From Phalacrocorax aristotelis (taxonomy: Eukaryota; Chordata; Aves; Suliformes; Phalacrocoracidae): a stretch of 64,000 nt of DNA. The notes below the pieces were generated by a model. That model was given only the letters and a program-made list of their open reading frames with translations, made no database searches and had not been told where the DNA came from. Shown in pieces: positions 1 to 13,400 of this stretch. The position numbers were made by a program, and so were the translations under genes. Positions within the stretch are counted from its first letter, which is position 1, and each line of letters starts with the position of its first letter. The stretch covers positions 744,001-808,000 of the forward strand of contig NW_027441109.1 in assembly GCF_949628215.1 (NCBI RefSeq), in the 5' to 3' direction.

Positions 1-43
1 TCCCAGTACTGGGAGGGACCTGGGATGTACTGGGAGGCACTAC

Positions 44-1310
44 AATGTGCGGGGATGCCCTGGGATGTACTGTGGAGGAACTAGGATGTACAGGCTTGTA
101 CTCGGTTGTACCGGGTGGAACTGGCAGGGATTTGGGATGTACCAGGATCTACTGGGATGTACTGGGATGTACTGGGAGGTAACTGTTGTGTACTGGGAGT
201 GAACTGGGAGAGAACTGGGATGTACTGGGAGGGAACTGGGATGTACTGTGAGGACACTGGGATGTACTGGTATGTACTGGGAGGGAAGTGTTATGTACTG
301 AGGGGAACTGGGACGTACTGGGACGTTCTGGGAGGGAACTATGAAGTATTGGGATGTACTTAGAGGGAACTGGGATGTACTGGGAGGGAACTGGGAGTGA
401 ACTGGGAGGGAACTGTGAAGTACTGGGATGTACTTAGAGGGAACTGGGATGTACTGGGAGGGAACTGGGATGTACTGGGTGGAAAGTGTTGGGAATTGGG
501 ATTTACTGGGAGGGAACTGGGATGGACTGGGAGGGAACTGGGATGTAGTGGGACATACTGGGAGGGAACTGGGATGTACTGGGGTGTACTGGGAGGGAAC
601 TGTTATGTACCGAGGGGGAACTGGGATGTACTGGGAGTGAACTGTGAAGTACTGGGATGTACTTAGAGGGAAGTGGGAGGGAACTTGGATGTAGTGGGAG
701 GGAACTGGGATTTACTTGGAGGAAAGTGGCATGTACTGGGATGTACTGGAATGGAACTGGGAGTGAACTGTGTGTGAACTGTGAGGGAACTGGGATGTAC
801 TGTGAGGGAACTGGGATGTACTGGGATGTACTGGGACGGACTGGGAGGGAACTGGGATGTACTGGGAGGGATCTGGGATGTACTGGGATGCACTGGTAGG
901 GAACTGGGATGTACTGGGAGGAAACTGGAATGTCCCAGTTGACACCCACTTCCCTCCCAGTGCCTCCCAGTATATCCCAGTTTCCTCCCAGTACATCCCA
1001 GTAAATCCCAGCTCGCTGCCAGTACATCCCAGTACATCGCAGTACATTCCAGTTCCGTTCCTGTACATCCCAATACATCCCCGTTCCATGCCAGTACATC
1101 CCAGTTCCCAACCAGTTCATCCCCGTACATTCCAGTTCCCTCCCGGTTCACTACCACTTCTTTCCCAGTTCCGTCCCATTACATCCCAGTTCCGTCCCAT
1201 TACATCCCAGTACATCCCAGGTCCCTCCCAGTACATCCCAGTTCCCTTCCAGTACATCCCAGGTCCCTCCCAGTACTGGGAGGGAACTGGGATGTACTGG
1301 GAGGCACTAC
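44..1310 (+). repeat. Representative long higher-order unit (1,267 bp)
   Basis: Long units share the anchor, hinge and C-rich arm of the short units but have an enlarged G-rich arm. Diagnostic words are taactgttgtgtac after the anchor, gagagaactggg, gacgttctgg, tatgaagtattgggatg and repeated acttagaggg. The hinge is at 931, so the C-rich arm is about 340 bp. Equivalent long units start at anchors 2263, 5448, 8704, 11162, 16783, 19106, 27314, 33327, 35650 and 43395, with lengths of 1,246-1,277 bp. The constancy of these lengths over 40 kb indicates amplification as a unit rather than slippage of single monomers. Confidence 0.88.
931..1275 (-). repeat. Representative inverted (C-rich) arm
   Basis: From the hinge at 931 the monomers are read on the opposite strand, as cccagtacatcccagt and tccctcccagt. 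The arm contains its own conserved words, such as ccagctcgctgccagtac, ggttcactaccacttc and ccgtcccattacatccc. It is complementary monomer by monomer to the G-rich arm before and after it. About 43 units contain such an arm. Confidence 0.88.
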
Positions 1311-2262
1311 AATGTGCGGGGATGCCCTGGGATGTACTGTGGAGGAACTAGGATGTACAGGCTTGTACTGGGTTGTACCGGGTGGAACTGGCAGGGATTT
1401 GGGATGTACCAGGATCTACTGGGATGTACTGGGAGGTAACTGTTATGTACTGGGAAGGAACAGGGAGGGAACTGGGATGTACTGGTAGGGAACTGGGATG
1501 TACTGTGAGGGAACTGGGACGTACTGTGAGGACACTGGGATGTACTGGTATGTACTGGGAGGGAAGTGTTATGTACTGAGGGGAACTGGGACGTACTGGG
1601 ATGTACTGGGAGGGAACTGTGAAGTACTGGGATGTACTGGGAGTGAACTGGGAGGGAACTGGTATGTAGTAGGATGTACTGGGTGGGAACTGGGATGTAC
1701 TGGGAGGGAACTGGTATGTACTGGGAGGGAACTGGGATGTACTGGGACATACTGGCAGGGAACTGGGATGTACTGGGAGGGGATTGGGACGGACTGGGAG
1801 GGAACTGGGATGTACTGGGCTGCACTGGTAGGGAACTGGGATGTACTGGGAGGAAACTGGAATGTCCCAGTTGACACCCACTTCCCTCCCAATGCCTCCC
1901 AGTATATCCCAGTTTCCTCCCAGTATATCCCAGTTTCCTCCCAGTACATCCCAGTAAATCCCAGCTCGCTGCCAGTACATGCCAATACATCGCTGTACAT
2001 TCCAGTTCTGTTCCTGTACATCCCAATACATCCCCGTTCCATGCCAGTACATCCCAGTTCCCTACCAGTTCATCCCAGTACATCCCAATTCCCTCCCGGT
2101 TCACTACCACTTCTTTCCCAGTGCCTCCCAATACATCCCAGTTCCGTCCCATTACATCCCAGTACATCCCAGTTCCCTCCCAGTACGTCCCAGTTCCCTC
2201 CCAGTACATCCCAGGTCCCTCCCAGTACTGGGAGGGAACTGGGATGTACTGGGAGGCACTAC
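1311..2262 (+). repeat. Representative short higher-order unit (952 bp)
   Basis: This unit shows the standard plan. It opens with the anchor at 1311-1420. A G-rich arm of direct-orientation monomers follows to about 1,860. A hinge reading tgtcccagttgaca lies at 1863. From there to about 2,228 the monomers are inverted (cccagtacatcccagttccc). A palindrome centred on agtact at about 2,228 returns to the G-rich orientation of the next unit. Short units are marked by taactgttatg then ggaaggaacaggg shortly after the anchor. Confidence 0.9.
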
Positions 2263-5200
2263 AATGTGCGGGGATGCCCTGGGATGTACTGTGGAGGAAC
2301 TAGGATGTACAGGCTTGTACTGGGTTGTACCGGGTGGAACTGGCAGGGATTTGGGATGTACCAGGATCTACTGGGATGTACTGGGATGTACTGGGAGGTA
2401 ACTGTTGTGTACTGGGAGTGAACTGGGAGAGAACTGGGATGTACTGGGAGGGAACTGGGATGTACTGTGAGGACACTGGGATGTACTGGTATGTACTGGG
2501 AGGGAAGTGTTATGTACTGAGGGGAACTGGGACGTACTGGGACGTTCTGGGAGGGAACTATGAAGTATTGGGATGTACTTAGAGGGAACTGGGATGTACT
2601 GGGAGGGAACTGGGAGTGAACTGGGAGGGAACTGTGAAGTACTGGGATGTACTTAGAGGGAACTGGGATGTACTGGGAGGGAACTGGGATGTACTGGGTG
2701 GAAAGTGTTGGGAATTGGGATTTACTGGGAGGGAACTGGGATGGACTGGGAGGGAACTGGGATGGACTGGGACATACTGGGAGGGAACTGGGATGTACTG
2801 GGGTGTACTGGGAGGGAACTGTTATGTACCGAGGGGGAACTGGGATGTACTGGGAGTGAACTGTGAAGTACTGGGATGTACTTAGAGGGAAGTGGGAGGG
2901 AACTTGGATGTAGTGGGAGGGAACTGGGATTTACTTGGAGGAAAGTGGCATGTACTGGGATGTACTGGAATGGAACTGGGAGTGAACTGTGTGTGAACTG
3001 TGAGGGAACTGGGATGTACTGTGAGGGAACTGGGACGGACTGGGACGGACTGGGAGGGAACTGGGATGTACTGGGAGGGATCTGGGATGTACTGGGATGC
3101 ACTGGTAGGGAACTGGGATGTACTGGGAGGAAACTGGAATGTCCCAGTTGACACCCACTTCCCTCCCAGTGCCTCCCAGTATATCCCAGTTTCCTCCCAG
3201 TACATCCCAGTAAATCCCAGCTCGCTGCCAGTACATCCCAGTACATCGCAGTACATTCCAGTTCCGTTCCTGTACATCCCAATACATCCCCGTTCCATGC
3301 CAGTACATCCCAGTTCCCAACCAGTTCATCCCCGTACATTCCAGTTCCCTCCCGGTTCACTACCACTTCTTTCCCAGTTCCGTCCCATTACATCCCAGTT
3401 CCGTCCCATTACATCCCAGTACATCCCAGGTCCCTCCCAGTACATCCCAGTTCCCTTCCAGTACATCCCAGGTCCCTCCCAGTACTGGGAGGGAACTGGG
3501 ATGTACTGGGAGGCACTACAATGTGCGGGGATGCCCTGGGATGTACTGTGGAGGAACTAGGATGTACAGGCTTGTACTGGGTTGTACCGGGTGGAACTGG
3601 CAGGGATTTGGGATGTACCAGGATCTACTGGGATGTACTGGGAGGTAACTGTTATGTACTGGGAAGGAACAGGGAGGGAACTGGGATGTACTGTGAGGGA
3701 ACTGGGACGTACTGTGAGGACACTGGGATGTACTGGTATGTACTGGGAGGGAAGTGTTATGTACTGAGGGGAACTGGGACGTACTGGGATGTACTGGGAG
3801 GGAACTGTGAAGTACTGGGATGTACTGGGAGTGAACTGGGAGGGAACTGGTATGTAGTAGGATGTACTGGGAGGGAACTGGGATGTACTGGGAGGGAACT
3901 TTAAAGTACTGGGATGTAGTGGGAGGGAACTGGGAGGGAACTGGGATGTACTGGGAGCGAACTGGTATGTACTGGGAGGGAACTGGGATGTACTGGGACA
4001 TACTGGCAGGGAACTGGGATGTACTGGGAGGGGCTTGGGACGGACTGGGAGGGAACTGGGATGTACTGGGCTGCACTGGTAGGGAACTGGGATGTACTGG
4101 GAGGAAACTGGAATGTCCCAGTTGACATCCAATTCCCTCCCAGTTTCCTCCCAGTATATCCCAGTTTCCTCCCAGTACATCCCAGTAAATCCCAGTTTGC
4201 TCCCAGTACATCGCAGTACATTCCAGTTCTGTTCCTGTACATCCCAATACATCCCCGTTCCATGCCAGTACATCCCAGTTTCCTACCAGTTCATCCCCGT
4301 ACATCCCAATTCCCTCCCGGTTCACTACCACTTCTTTCCCAGTGCCTCCCAATACATCCCAGTTCCGTCCCATTACATCCCAGTACATCCCAGTTCCCTC
4401 CCAGTACATCCCAGGTCCCTCCCAGTACTGGGAGGGAACTGGGATGTACTGGGAGGCACTACAATGTGCGGGGATGCCCTGGGATGTACTGTGGAGGAAC
4501 TAGGATGTACAGGCTTGTACTGGGTTGTACCGGGTGGAACTGGCAGGGATTTGGGATGTACCAGGATCTACTGGGATGTACTGGGAGGTAACTGTTATGT
4601 ACTGGGAAGGAACAGGGAGGTAACTGGGATGTACTGGTAGGGAACTGGGATATACTGGGAGGGAACTGGGACGTACTGTGAGGACACTGGGATGTACTGG
4701 GATGTACTGGGAGGGAACTGTGAAGTACTGGGATGTACTGGGAGTGAACTGGGAGGGAACTGGTATGTAGTAGGATGTACTGGGTGGGAACTGGGATGTA
4801 CCGGGAGGGAACTGGGATGTACTGGGAGGGAACTGGGATGTACTGGGATGTAGTGGGAGGGAACTGGGAGGGAACTGGGATGTACTGGGAGCGAACTGGT
4901 ATGTACTGGGAGGGAACTGGGATGTACTGGGACATACTGGCAGGGAACTGGGATGTACTGGGAGGGGATTGGGACGGACTGGGAGGGAACTGGGATGTAC
5001 TGGGCTGCACTGGTAGGGAACTGGGATGTACTGGGAGGAAACTGGAATGTCCCAGTTGACACCCACTTCCCTCCCAATGCCTCCCAGTATATCCCAGTTT
5101 CCTCCCAGTATATCCCAGTTTCCTCCCAGTACATCCCAGTAAATCCCAGCTCGCTGCCAGTACATGCCAATACATCGCTGTACATTCCAGTTCTGTTCCT

Positions 5201-8200
5201 GTACATCCCAATACATCCCCGTTCCATGCCAGTACATCCCAGTTTCCTACCAGTTCATCCCAGTACATCCCAATTCCCTCCCGGTTCACTACCACTTCTT
5301 TCCCAGTGCCTCCCAATACATCCCAGTTCCGTCCCATTACATCCCAGTACATCCCAGTTCCCTCCCAGTACGTCCCAGTTCCCTCCCAGTACATCCCAGG
5401 TCCCTCCCAGTACTGGGAGGGAACTGGGATGTACTGGGAGGCACTACAATGTGCGGGGATGCCCTGGGATGTACTGTGGAGGAACTAGGATGTACAGGCT
5501 TGTACTCGGTTGTACCGGGTGGAACTGGCAGGGATTTGGGATGTACCAGGATCTACTGGGATGTACTGGGATGTACTGGGAGGTAACTGTTGTGTACTGG
5601 GAGTGAACTGGGAGAGAACTGGGATGTACTGGGAGGGAACTGGGATGTACTGTGAGGACACTGGGATGTACTGGTATGTACTGGGAGGGAAGTGTTATGT
5701 ACTGAGGGGAACTGGGACGTACTGGGACGTTCTGGGAGGGAACTATGAAGTATTGGGATGTACTTAGAGGGAACTGGGATGTACTGGGAGGGAACTGGGA
5801 GTGAACTGGGAGGGAACTGTGAAGTACTGGGATGTACTTAGAGGGAACTGGGATGTACTGGGAGGGAACTGGGATGTACTGGGTGGAAGGTGTTGGGAAT
5901 TGGGATTTACTGGGAGGGAACTGGGATGGACTGGGAGGGAACTGGGATGTAGTGGGACATACTGGGAGGGAACTGGGATGTACTGGGGTGTACTGGGAGG
6001 GAACTGTTATGTACCGAGGGGGAACTGGGATGTACTGGGAGTGAACTGTGAAGTACTGGGATGTACTTAGAGGGAAGTGGGAGGGAACTTGGATGTAGTG
6101 GGAGGGAACTGGGATTTACTTGGAGGAAAGTGGCATGTACTGGGATGTACTGGAATGGAACTGGGAGTGAACTGTGTGTGAACTGTGAGGGAACTGGGAT
6201 GTACTGTGAGGGAACTGGGATGTACTGGGATGTACTGGGACGGACTGGGAGGGAACTGGGATGTACTGGGAGGGATCTGGGACGTACTGGGCTGCACTGG
6301 TAGGGAACTGGGATGTACTGGGAGGAAACTGGAATGTCCCAGTTGACACCCACTTCCCTCCCAGTGCCTCCCAGTATATCCCAGTTTCCTCCCAGTACAT
6401 CCCAGTAAATCCCAGCTCGCTGCCAGTACATCCCAGTACATCGCAGTACATTCCAGTTCCGTTCCTGTACATCCCAATACATCCCCGTTCCATGCCAGTA
6501 CATCCCAGTTCCCAACCAGTTCATCCCCGTACATTCCAGTTCCCTCCCGGTTCACTACCACTTCTTTCCCAGTTCCGTCCCATTACATCCCAGTTCCGTC
6601 CCATTACATCCCAGTACATCCCAGGTCCCTCCCAGTACATCCCAGTTCCCTTCCAGTACATCCCAGGTCCCTCCCAGTACTGGGAGGGAACTGGGATGTA
6701 CTGGGAGGCACTACAATGTGCGGGGATGCCCTGGGATGTACTGTGGAGGAACTAGGATGTACAGGCTTGTACTGGGTTGTACCGGGTGGAACTGGCAGGG
6801 ATTTGGGATGTACCAGGATCTACTGGGATGTACTGGGAGGTAACTGTTATGTACTGGGAAGGAACAGGGAGGGAACTGGGATGTACTGGTAGGGAACTGG
6901 GATGTACTGTGAGGGAACTGGGACGTACTGTGAGGACACTGGGATGTACTGGTATGTACTGGGAGGGAAGTGTTATGTACTGAGGGGAACTGGGACGTAC
7001 TGGGATGTACTGGGAGGGAACTGTGAAGTACTGGGATGTACTGGGAGTGAACTGGGAGGGAACTGGTATGTAGTAGGATGTACTGGGAGGGAACTGGGAT
7101 GTACTGGGAGGGAACTTTAAAGTACTGGGATGTAGTGGGAGGGAACTGGGAGGGAACTGGGATGTACTGGGAGCGAACTGGTATGTACTGGGAGGGAACT
7201 GGGATGTACTGGGACATACTGGCAGGGAACTGGGATGTACTGGGAGGGGCTTGGGACGGACTGGGAGGGAACTGGGATGTACTGGGCTGCACTGGTAGGG
7301 AACTGGGATGTACTGGGAGGAAACTGGAATGTCCCAGTTGACATCCAATTCCCTCCCAGTTTCCTCCCAGTATATCCCAGTTTCCTCCCAGTACATCCCA
7401 GTAAATCCCAGTTTGCTCCCAGTACATCGCAGTACATTCCAGTTCTGTTCCTGTACATCCCAATACATCCCCGTTCCATGCCAGTACATCCCAGTTTCCT
7501 ACCAGTTCATCCCCGTACATCCCAATTCCCTCCCGGTTCACTACCACTTCTTTCCCAGTGCCTCCCAATACATCCCAGTTCCGTCCCATTACATCCCAGT
7601 ACATCCCAGTTCCCTCCCAGTACATCCCAGGTCCCTCCCAGTACTGGGAGGGAACTGGGATGTACTGGGAGGCACTACAATGTGCGGGGATGCCCTGGGA
7701 TGTACTGTGGAGGAACTAGGATGTACAGGCTTGTACTGGGTTGTACCGGGTGGAACTGGCAGGGATTTGAAATGTCCTAGGATCTACTAGGATGTACTGG
7801 GAGGTAACTGTTATGTACTGGGAGTGAACTGGGAGGGAACTGGGATGTACTGTGAGGGAACTGGGACGTACCGTGAGGACACTGGGATGTACTGGTATGT
7901 ACTGGGAGGGAAGTGTTATGTACTGAGGGGAACTGGGACGTACTGGGATGTACTGGGAGGGAACTGTGAAGTACTGGGATGTACTGGGAGTGAACTGGGA
8001 GGGAACTGGTATGTAGTAGGATGTACTGGGTGGGAACTGGGATGTACCAGGATGTACTGGGAGGGAACTGGTATGTACTGGGAGGGAACTGGGATGTACT
8101 GGGATGTAGTGGGAGGGAACTGGGAGGGAACTGGGATGTACTGGGAGGGAACTGGTATGTACTGGGAGGGAACTGGGATGTACTGGGACATACTGGCAGG

Positions 8201-10140
8201 GAACTGGGATGTACTGGGAGGGGATTGGGACGGACTGGGAGGGAACTGGGATGTACTGGGCTGCACTGGTAGGGAACTGGGATGTACTGGGAGGAAACTG
8301 GAATGTCCCAGTTGACACCCACTTCCCTCCCAATGCCTCCCAGTATATCCCAGTTTCCTCCCAGTACATCCCAGTTTCCTCCCAGTACATCCCAGTAAAT
8401 CCCAGCTCGCTGCCAGTACATGCCAATACATCGCTGTACATTCCAGTTCTGTTCCTGTACATCCCAATACATCCCCGTTCCATGCCAGTACATCCCAGTT
8501 CCCTACCAGTTCATCCCCGTACATCCCAATTCCCTCCCGGTTCACTACCACTTCTTTCCCAGTGCCTCCCAATACATCCCAGTTCCGTCCCATTACATCC
8601 CAGTACATCCCAGGTCCCTCCCAGTACGTCCCAGTTCCCTCCCAGTACATCCCAGGTCCCTCCCAGTACTGGGAGGGAACTGGGATGTACTGGGAGGCAC
8701 TACAATGTGCGGGGATGCCCTGGGATGTACTGTGGAGGAACTAGGATGTACAGGCTTGTACTGGGTTGTACCGGGTGGAACTGGCAGGGATTTGGGATGT
8801 ACCAGGATCTACTGGGATGTACTGGGATGTACTGGGAGGTAACTGTTGTGTACTGGGAGTGAACTGGGAGAGAACTGGGATGTACTGGGAGGGAACTGGG
8901 ATGTACTGTGAGGACACTGGGATGTACTGGTATGTACTGGGAGGGAAGTGTTATGTACTGAGGGGAACTGGGACGTACTGGGACGTTCTGGGAGGGAACT
9001 ATGAAGTATTGGGATGTACTTAGAGGGAACTGGGATGTACTGGGAGGGAACTGGGAGTGAACTGGGAGGGAACTGTGAAGTACTGGGATGTACTTAGAGG
9101 GAACTGGGATGTACTGGGAGGGAACTGGGATGTACTGGGTGGAAGGTGTTGGGAATTGGGATTTACTGGGAGGGAACTGGGATGGACTGGGAGGGAACTG
9201 GGATGTAGTGGGACATACTGGGAGGGAACTGGGATGTACTGGGGTGTACTGGGAGGGAACTGTTATGTACCGAGGGGGAACTGGGATGTACTGGGAGTGA
9301 ACTGTGAAGTACTGGGATGTACTTAGAGGGAAGTGGGAGGGAACTTGGATGTAGTGGGAGGGAACTGGGATTTACTTGGAGGAAAGTGGCATGTACTGGG
9401 ATGTACTGGAATGGAACTGGGAGTGAACTGTGTGTGAACTGTGAGGGAACTGGGATGTACTGTGAGGGAACTGGGATGTACTGGGATGTACTGGGACGGA
9501 CTGGGAGGGAACTGGGATGTACTGGGAGGGATCTGGGATGTACTGGGATGCACTGGTAGGGAACTGGGATGTACTGGGAGGAAACTGGAATGTCCCAGTT
9601 GACACCCACTTCCCTCCCAGTGCCTCCCAGTATATCCCAGTTTCCTCCCAGTACATCCCAGTAAATCCCAGCTCGCTGCCAGTACATCCCAGTACATCGC
9701 AGTACATTCCAGTTCCGTTCCTGTACATCCCAATACATCCCCGTTCCATGCCAGTACATCCCAGTTCCCAACCAGTTCATCCCCGTACATTCCAGTTCCC
9801 TCCCGGTTCACTACCACTTCTTTCCCAGTTCCGTCCCATTACATCCCAGTTCCGTCCCATTACATCCCAGTACATCCCAGGTCCCTCCCAGTACATCCCA
9901 GTTCCCTCCCAGTACATCCCAGGTCCCTCCCAGTACTGGGAGGGAACTGGGATGTACTGGGAGGCACTACAATGTGCGGGGATGCCCTGGGATGTACTGT
10001 GGAGGAACTAGGATGTACAGGCTTGTACTGGGTTGTACCGGGTGGAACTGGCAGGGATTTGGGATGTACCAGGATCTACTGGGATGTACTGGGAGGTAAC
10101 TGTTATGTACTGGGAAGGAACAGGGAGGGAACTGGGATGT

Positions 10141-10450
10141 ACTGGTAGGGAACTGGGATGTACTGTGAGGGAACTGGGACGTACTGTGAGGACACTGGGA
10201 TGTACTGGTATGTACTGGGAGGGAAGTGTTATGTACTGAGGGGAACTGGGACGTACTGGGATGTACTGGGAGGGAACTGTGAAGTACTGGGATGTACTGG
10301 TAGGGAACTGGGATGTACTGTGAGGGAACTGGGATGTACTGTGAGGACACTGGGATGTACTGGTATGTACTGGGAGGGAAGTGTTATGTACTGAGGGGAA
10401 CTGGGACGTACTGGGATGTACTGGGAGGGAACTGTGAAGTACTGGGATGT
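10141..10450 (+). repeat. Local 155-bp tandem duplication in a short unit
   Basis: The run beginning actggtagggaactggg at 10,141 recurs at 10,296 and both continue through tgtgaggacactggg, gaagtgttatg and gaactgtgaagtac. This accounts for the 1,191-bp spacing between anchors 9971 and 11162. Confidence 0.8.
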
Positions 10451-13400
10451 ACTGGGAGTGAACTGGGAGGGAACTGGTATGTAGTAGGATGTACTGGGTG
10501 GGAACTGGGATGTACCGGGAGGGAACTGGGATGTACTGGGAGGGAACTGGTATGTACTGGGAGGGAACTGGGATGTACTGGGATGTAGTGGGAGGGAACT
10601 GGGAGGGAACTGGGATGTACTGGGAGGGAACTGGGATGTACTGGGACATACTGGCAGGGAACTGGGATGTACTGGGAGGGGATTGGGACGGACTGGGAGG
10701 GAACTGGGATGTACTGGGCTGCACTGGTAGGGAACTGGGATGTACTGGGAGGAAACTGGAATGTCCCAGTTGACACCCACTTCCCTCCCAATGCCTCCCA
10801 GTATATCCCAGTTTCCTCCCAGTATATCCCAGTTTCCTCCCAGTACATCCCAGTAAATCCCAGCTCGCTGCCAGTACATGCCAATACATCGCTGTACATT
10901 CCAGTTCTGTTCCTGTACATCCCAATACATCCCCGTTCCATGCCAGTACATCCCAGTTTCCTACCAGTTCATCCCCGTACATCCCAATTCCCTCCCGGTT
11001 CACTACCACTTCTTTCCCAGTGCCTCCCAATACATCCCAGTTCCGTCCCATTACATCCCAGTACATCCCAGTTCCCTCCCAGTACGTCCCAGTTCCCTCC
11101 CAGTACATCCCAGGTCCCTCCCAGTACTGGGAGGGAACTGGGATGTACTGGGAGGCACTACAATGTGCGGGGATGCCCTGGGATGTACTGTGGAGGAACT
11201 AGGATGTACAGGCTTGTACTCGGTTGTACCGGGTGGAACTGGCAGGGATTTGGGATGTACCAGGATCTACTGGGATGTACTGGGATGTACTGGGAGGTAA
11301 CTGTTGTGTACTGGGAGTGAACTGGGAGAGAACTGGGATGTACTGGGAGGGAACTGGGATGTACTGTGAGGACACTGGGATGTACTGGTATGTACTGGGA
11401 GGGAAGTGTTATGTACTGAGGGGAACTGGGACGTACTGGGACGTTCTGGGAGGGAACTATGAAGTATTGGGATGTACTTAGAGGGAACTGGGATGTACTG
11501 GGAGGGAACTGGGAGTGAACTGGGAGGGAACTGTGAAGTACTGGGATGTACTTAGAGGGAACTGGGATGTACTGGGAGGGAACTGGGATGTACTGGGTGG
11601 AAAGTGTTGGGAATTGGGATTTACTGGGAGGGAACTGGGATGGACTGGGAGGGAACTGGGATGGACTGGGACATACTGGGAGGGAACTGGGATGTACTGG
11701 GGTGTACTGGGAGGGAACTGTTATGTACCGAGGGGGAACTGGGATGTACTGGGAGTGAACTGTGAAGTACTGGGATGTACTTAGAGGGAAGTGGGAGGGA
11801 ACTTGGATGTAGTGGGAGGGAACTGGGATTTACTTGGAGGAAAGTGGCATGTACTGGGATGTACTGGAATGGAACTGGGAGTGAACTGTGTGTGAACTGT
11901 GAGGGAACTGGGATGTACTGTGAGGGAACTGGGATGTACTGGGATGTACTGGGACGGACTGGGAGGGAACTGGGATGTACTGGGAGGGATCTGGGATGTA
12001 CTGGGATGCACTGGTAGGGAACTGGGATGTACTGGGAGGAAACTGGAATGTCCCAGTTGACACCCACTTCCCTGCCAGTGCCTCCCAGTATATCCCAGTT
12101 TCCTCCCAGTACATCCCAGTAAATCCCAGCTCGCTGCCAGTACATCCCAGTACATCGCAGTACATTCCAGTTCCGTTCCTGTACATCCCAATACATCCCC
12201 GTTCCATGCCAGTACATCCCAGTTCCCAACCAGTTCATCCCCGTACATTCCAGTTCCCTCCCGGTTCACTACCACTTCTTTCCCAGTTCCGTCCCATTAC
12301 ATCCCAGTTCCGTCCCATTACATCCCAGTACATCCCAGGTCCCTCCCAGTACATCCCAGTTCCCTCCCAGTACATCCAGGGTCCCTCCCAGTACTGGGAG
12401 GGAACTGGGATGTACTGGGAGGCACTACAATGTGCGGGGATGCCCTGGGATGTACTGTGGAGGAACTAGGATGTACAGGCTTGTACTGGGTTGTACCGGG
12501 TGGAACTGGCAGGGATTTGGGATGTACCAGGATCTACTGGGATGTACTGGGAGGTAACTGTTATGTACTGGGAAGGAACAGGGAGGGAACTGGGATGTAC
12601 TGGTAGGGAACTGGGATGTACTGTGAGGGAACTGGGACGTACTGTGAGGACACTGGGATGTACTGGTATGTACTGGGAGGGAAGTGTTATGTACTGAGGG
12701 GAACTGGGACGTACTGGGATGTACTGGGAGGGAACTGTGAAGTACTGGGATGTACTGGGAGTGAACTGGGAGGGAACTGGTATGTAGTAGGATGTACTGG
12801 GAGGGAACTGGGATGTACTGGGAGGGAACTGGGATGTACTGGGATGTAGTGGGAGGGAACTGGGAGGGAACTGGGATGTACTGGGAGCGAACTGGTATGT
12901 ACTGGGAGGGAACTGGGATGTACTGGGACATACTGGCAGGGAACTGGGATGTACTGGGAGGGGATTGGGACGGACTGGGAGGGAACTGGGATGTACTGGG
13001 CTGCACTGGTAGGGAACTGGGATGTACTGGGAGGAAACTGGAATGTCCCAGTTGACACCCACTTCCCTCCCAGTTTCCTCCCAGTATATCCCAGTTTCCT
13101 CCCAGTACATCCCAGTAAATCCCAGTTTGCTCCCAGTACATCGCAGTACATTCCAGTTCTGTTCCTGTACATCCCAATACATCCCCGTTCCATGCCAGTA
13201 CATCCCAGTTTCCTACCAGTTCATCCCCGTACATCCCAATTCCCTCCCGGTTCACTACCACTTCTTTCCCAGTGCCTCCCAATACATCCCAGTTCCGTCC
13301 CATTACATCCCAGTACATCCCAGTTCCCTCCCAGTACGTCCCAGTTCCCTCCCAGTACATCCCAGGTCCCTCCCAGTACTGGGAGGGAACTGGGATGTAC

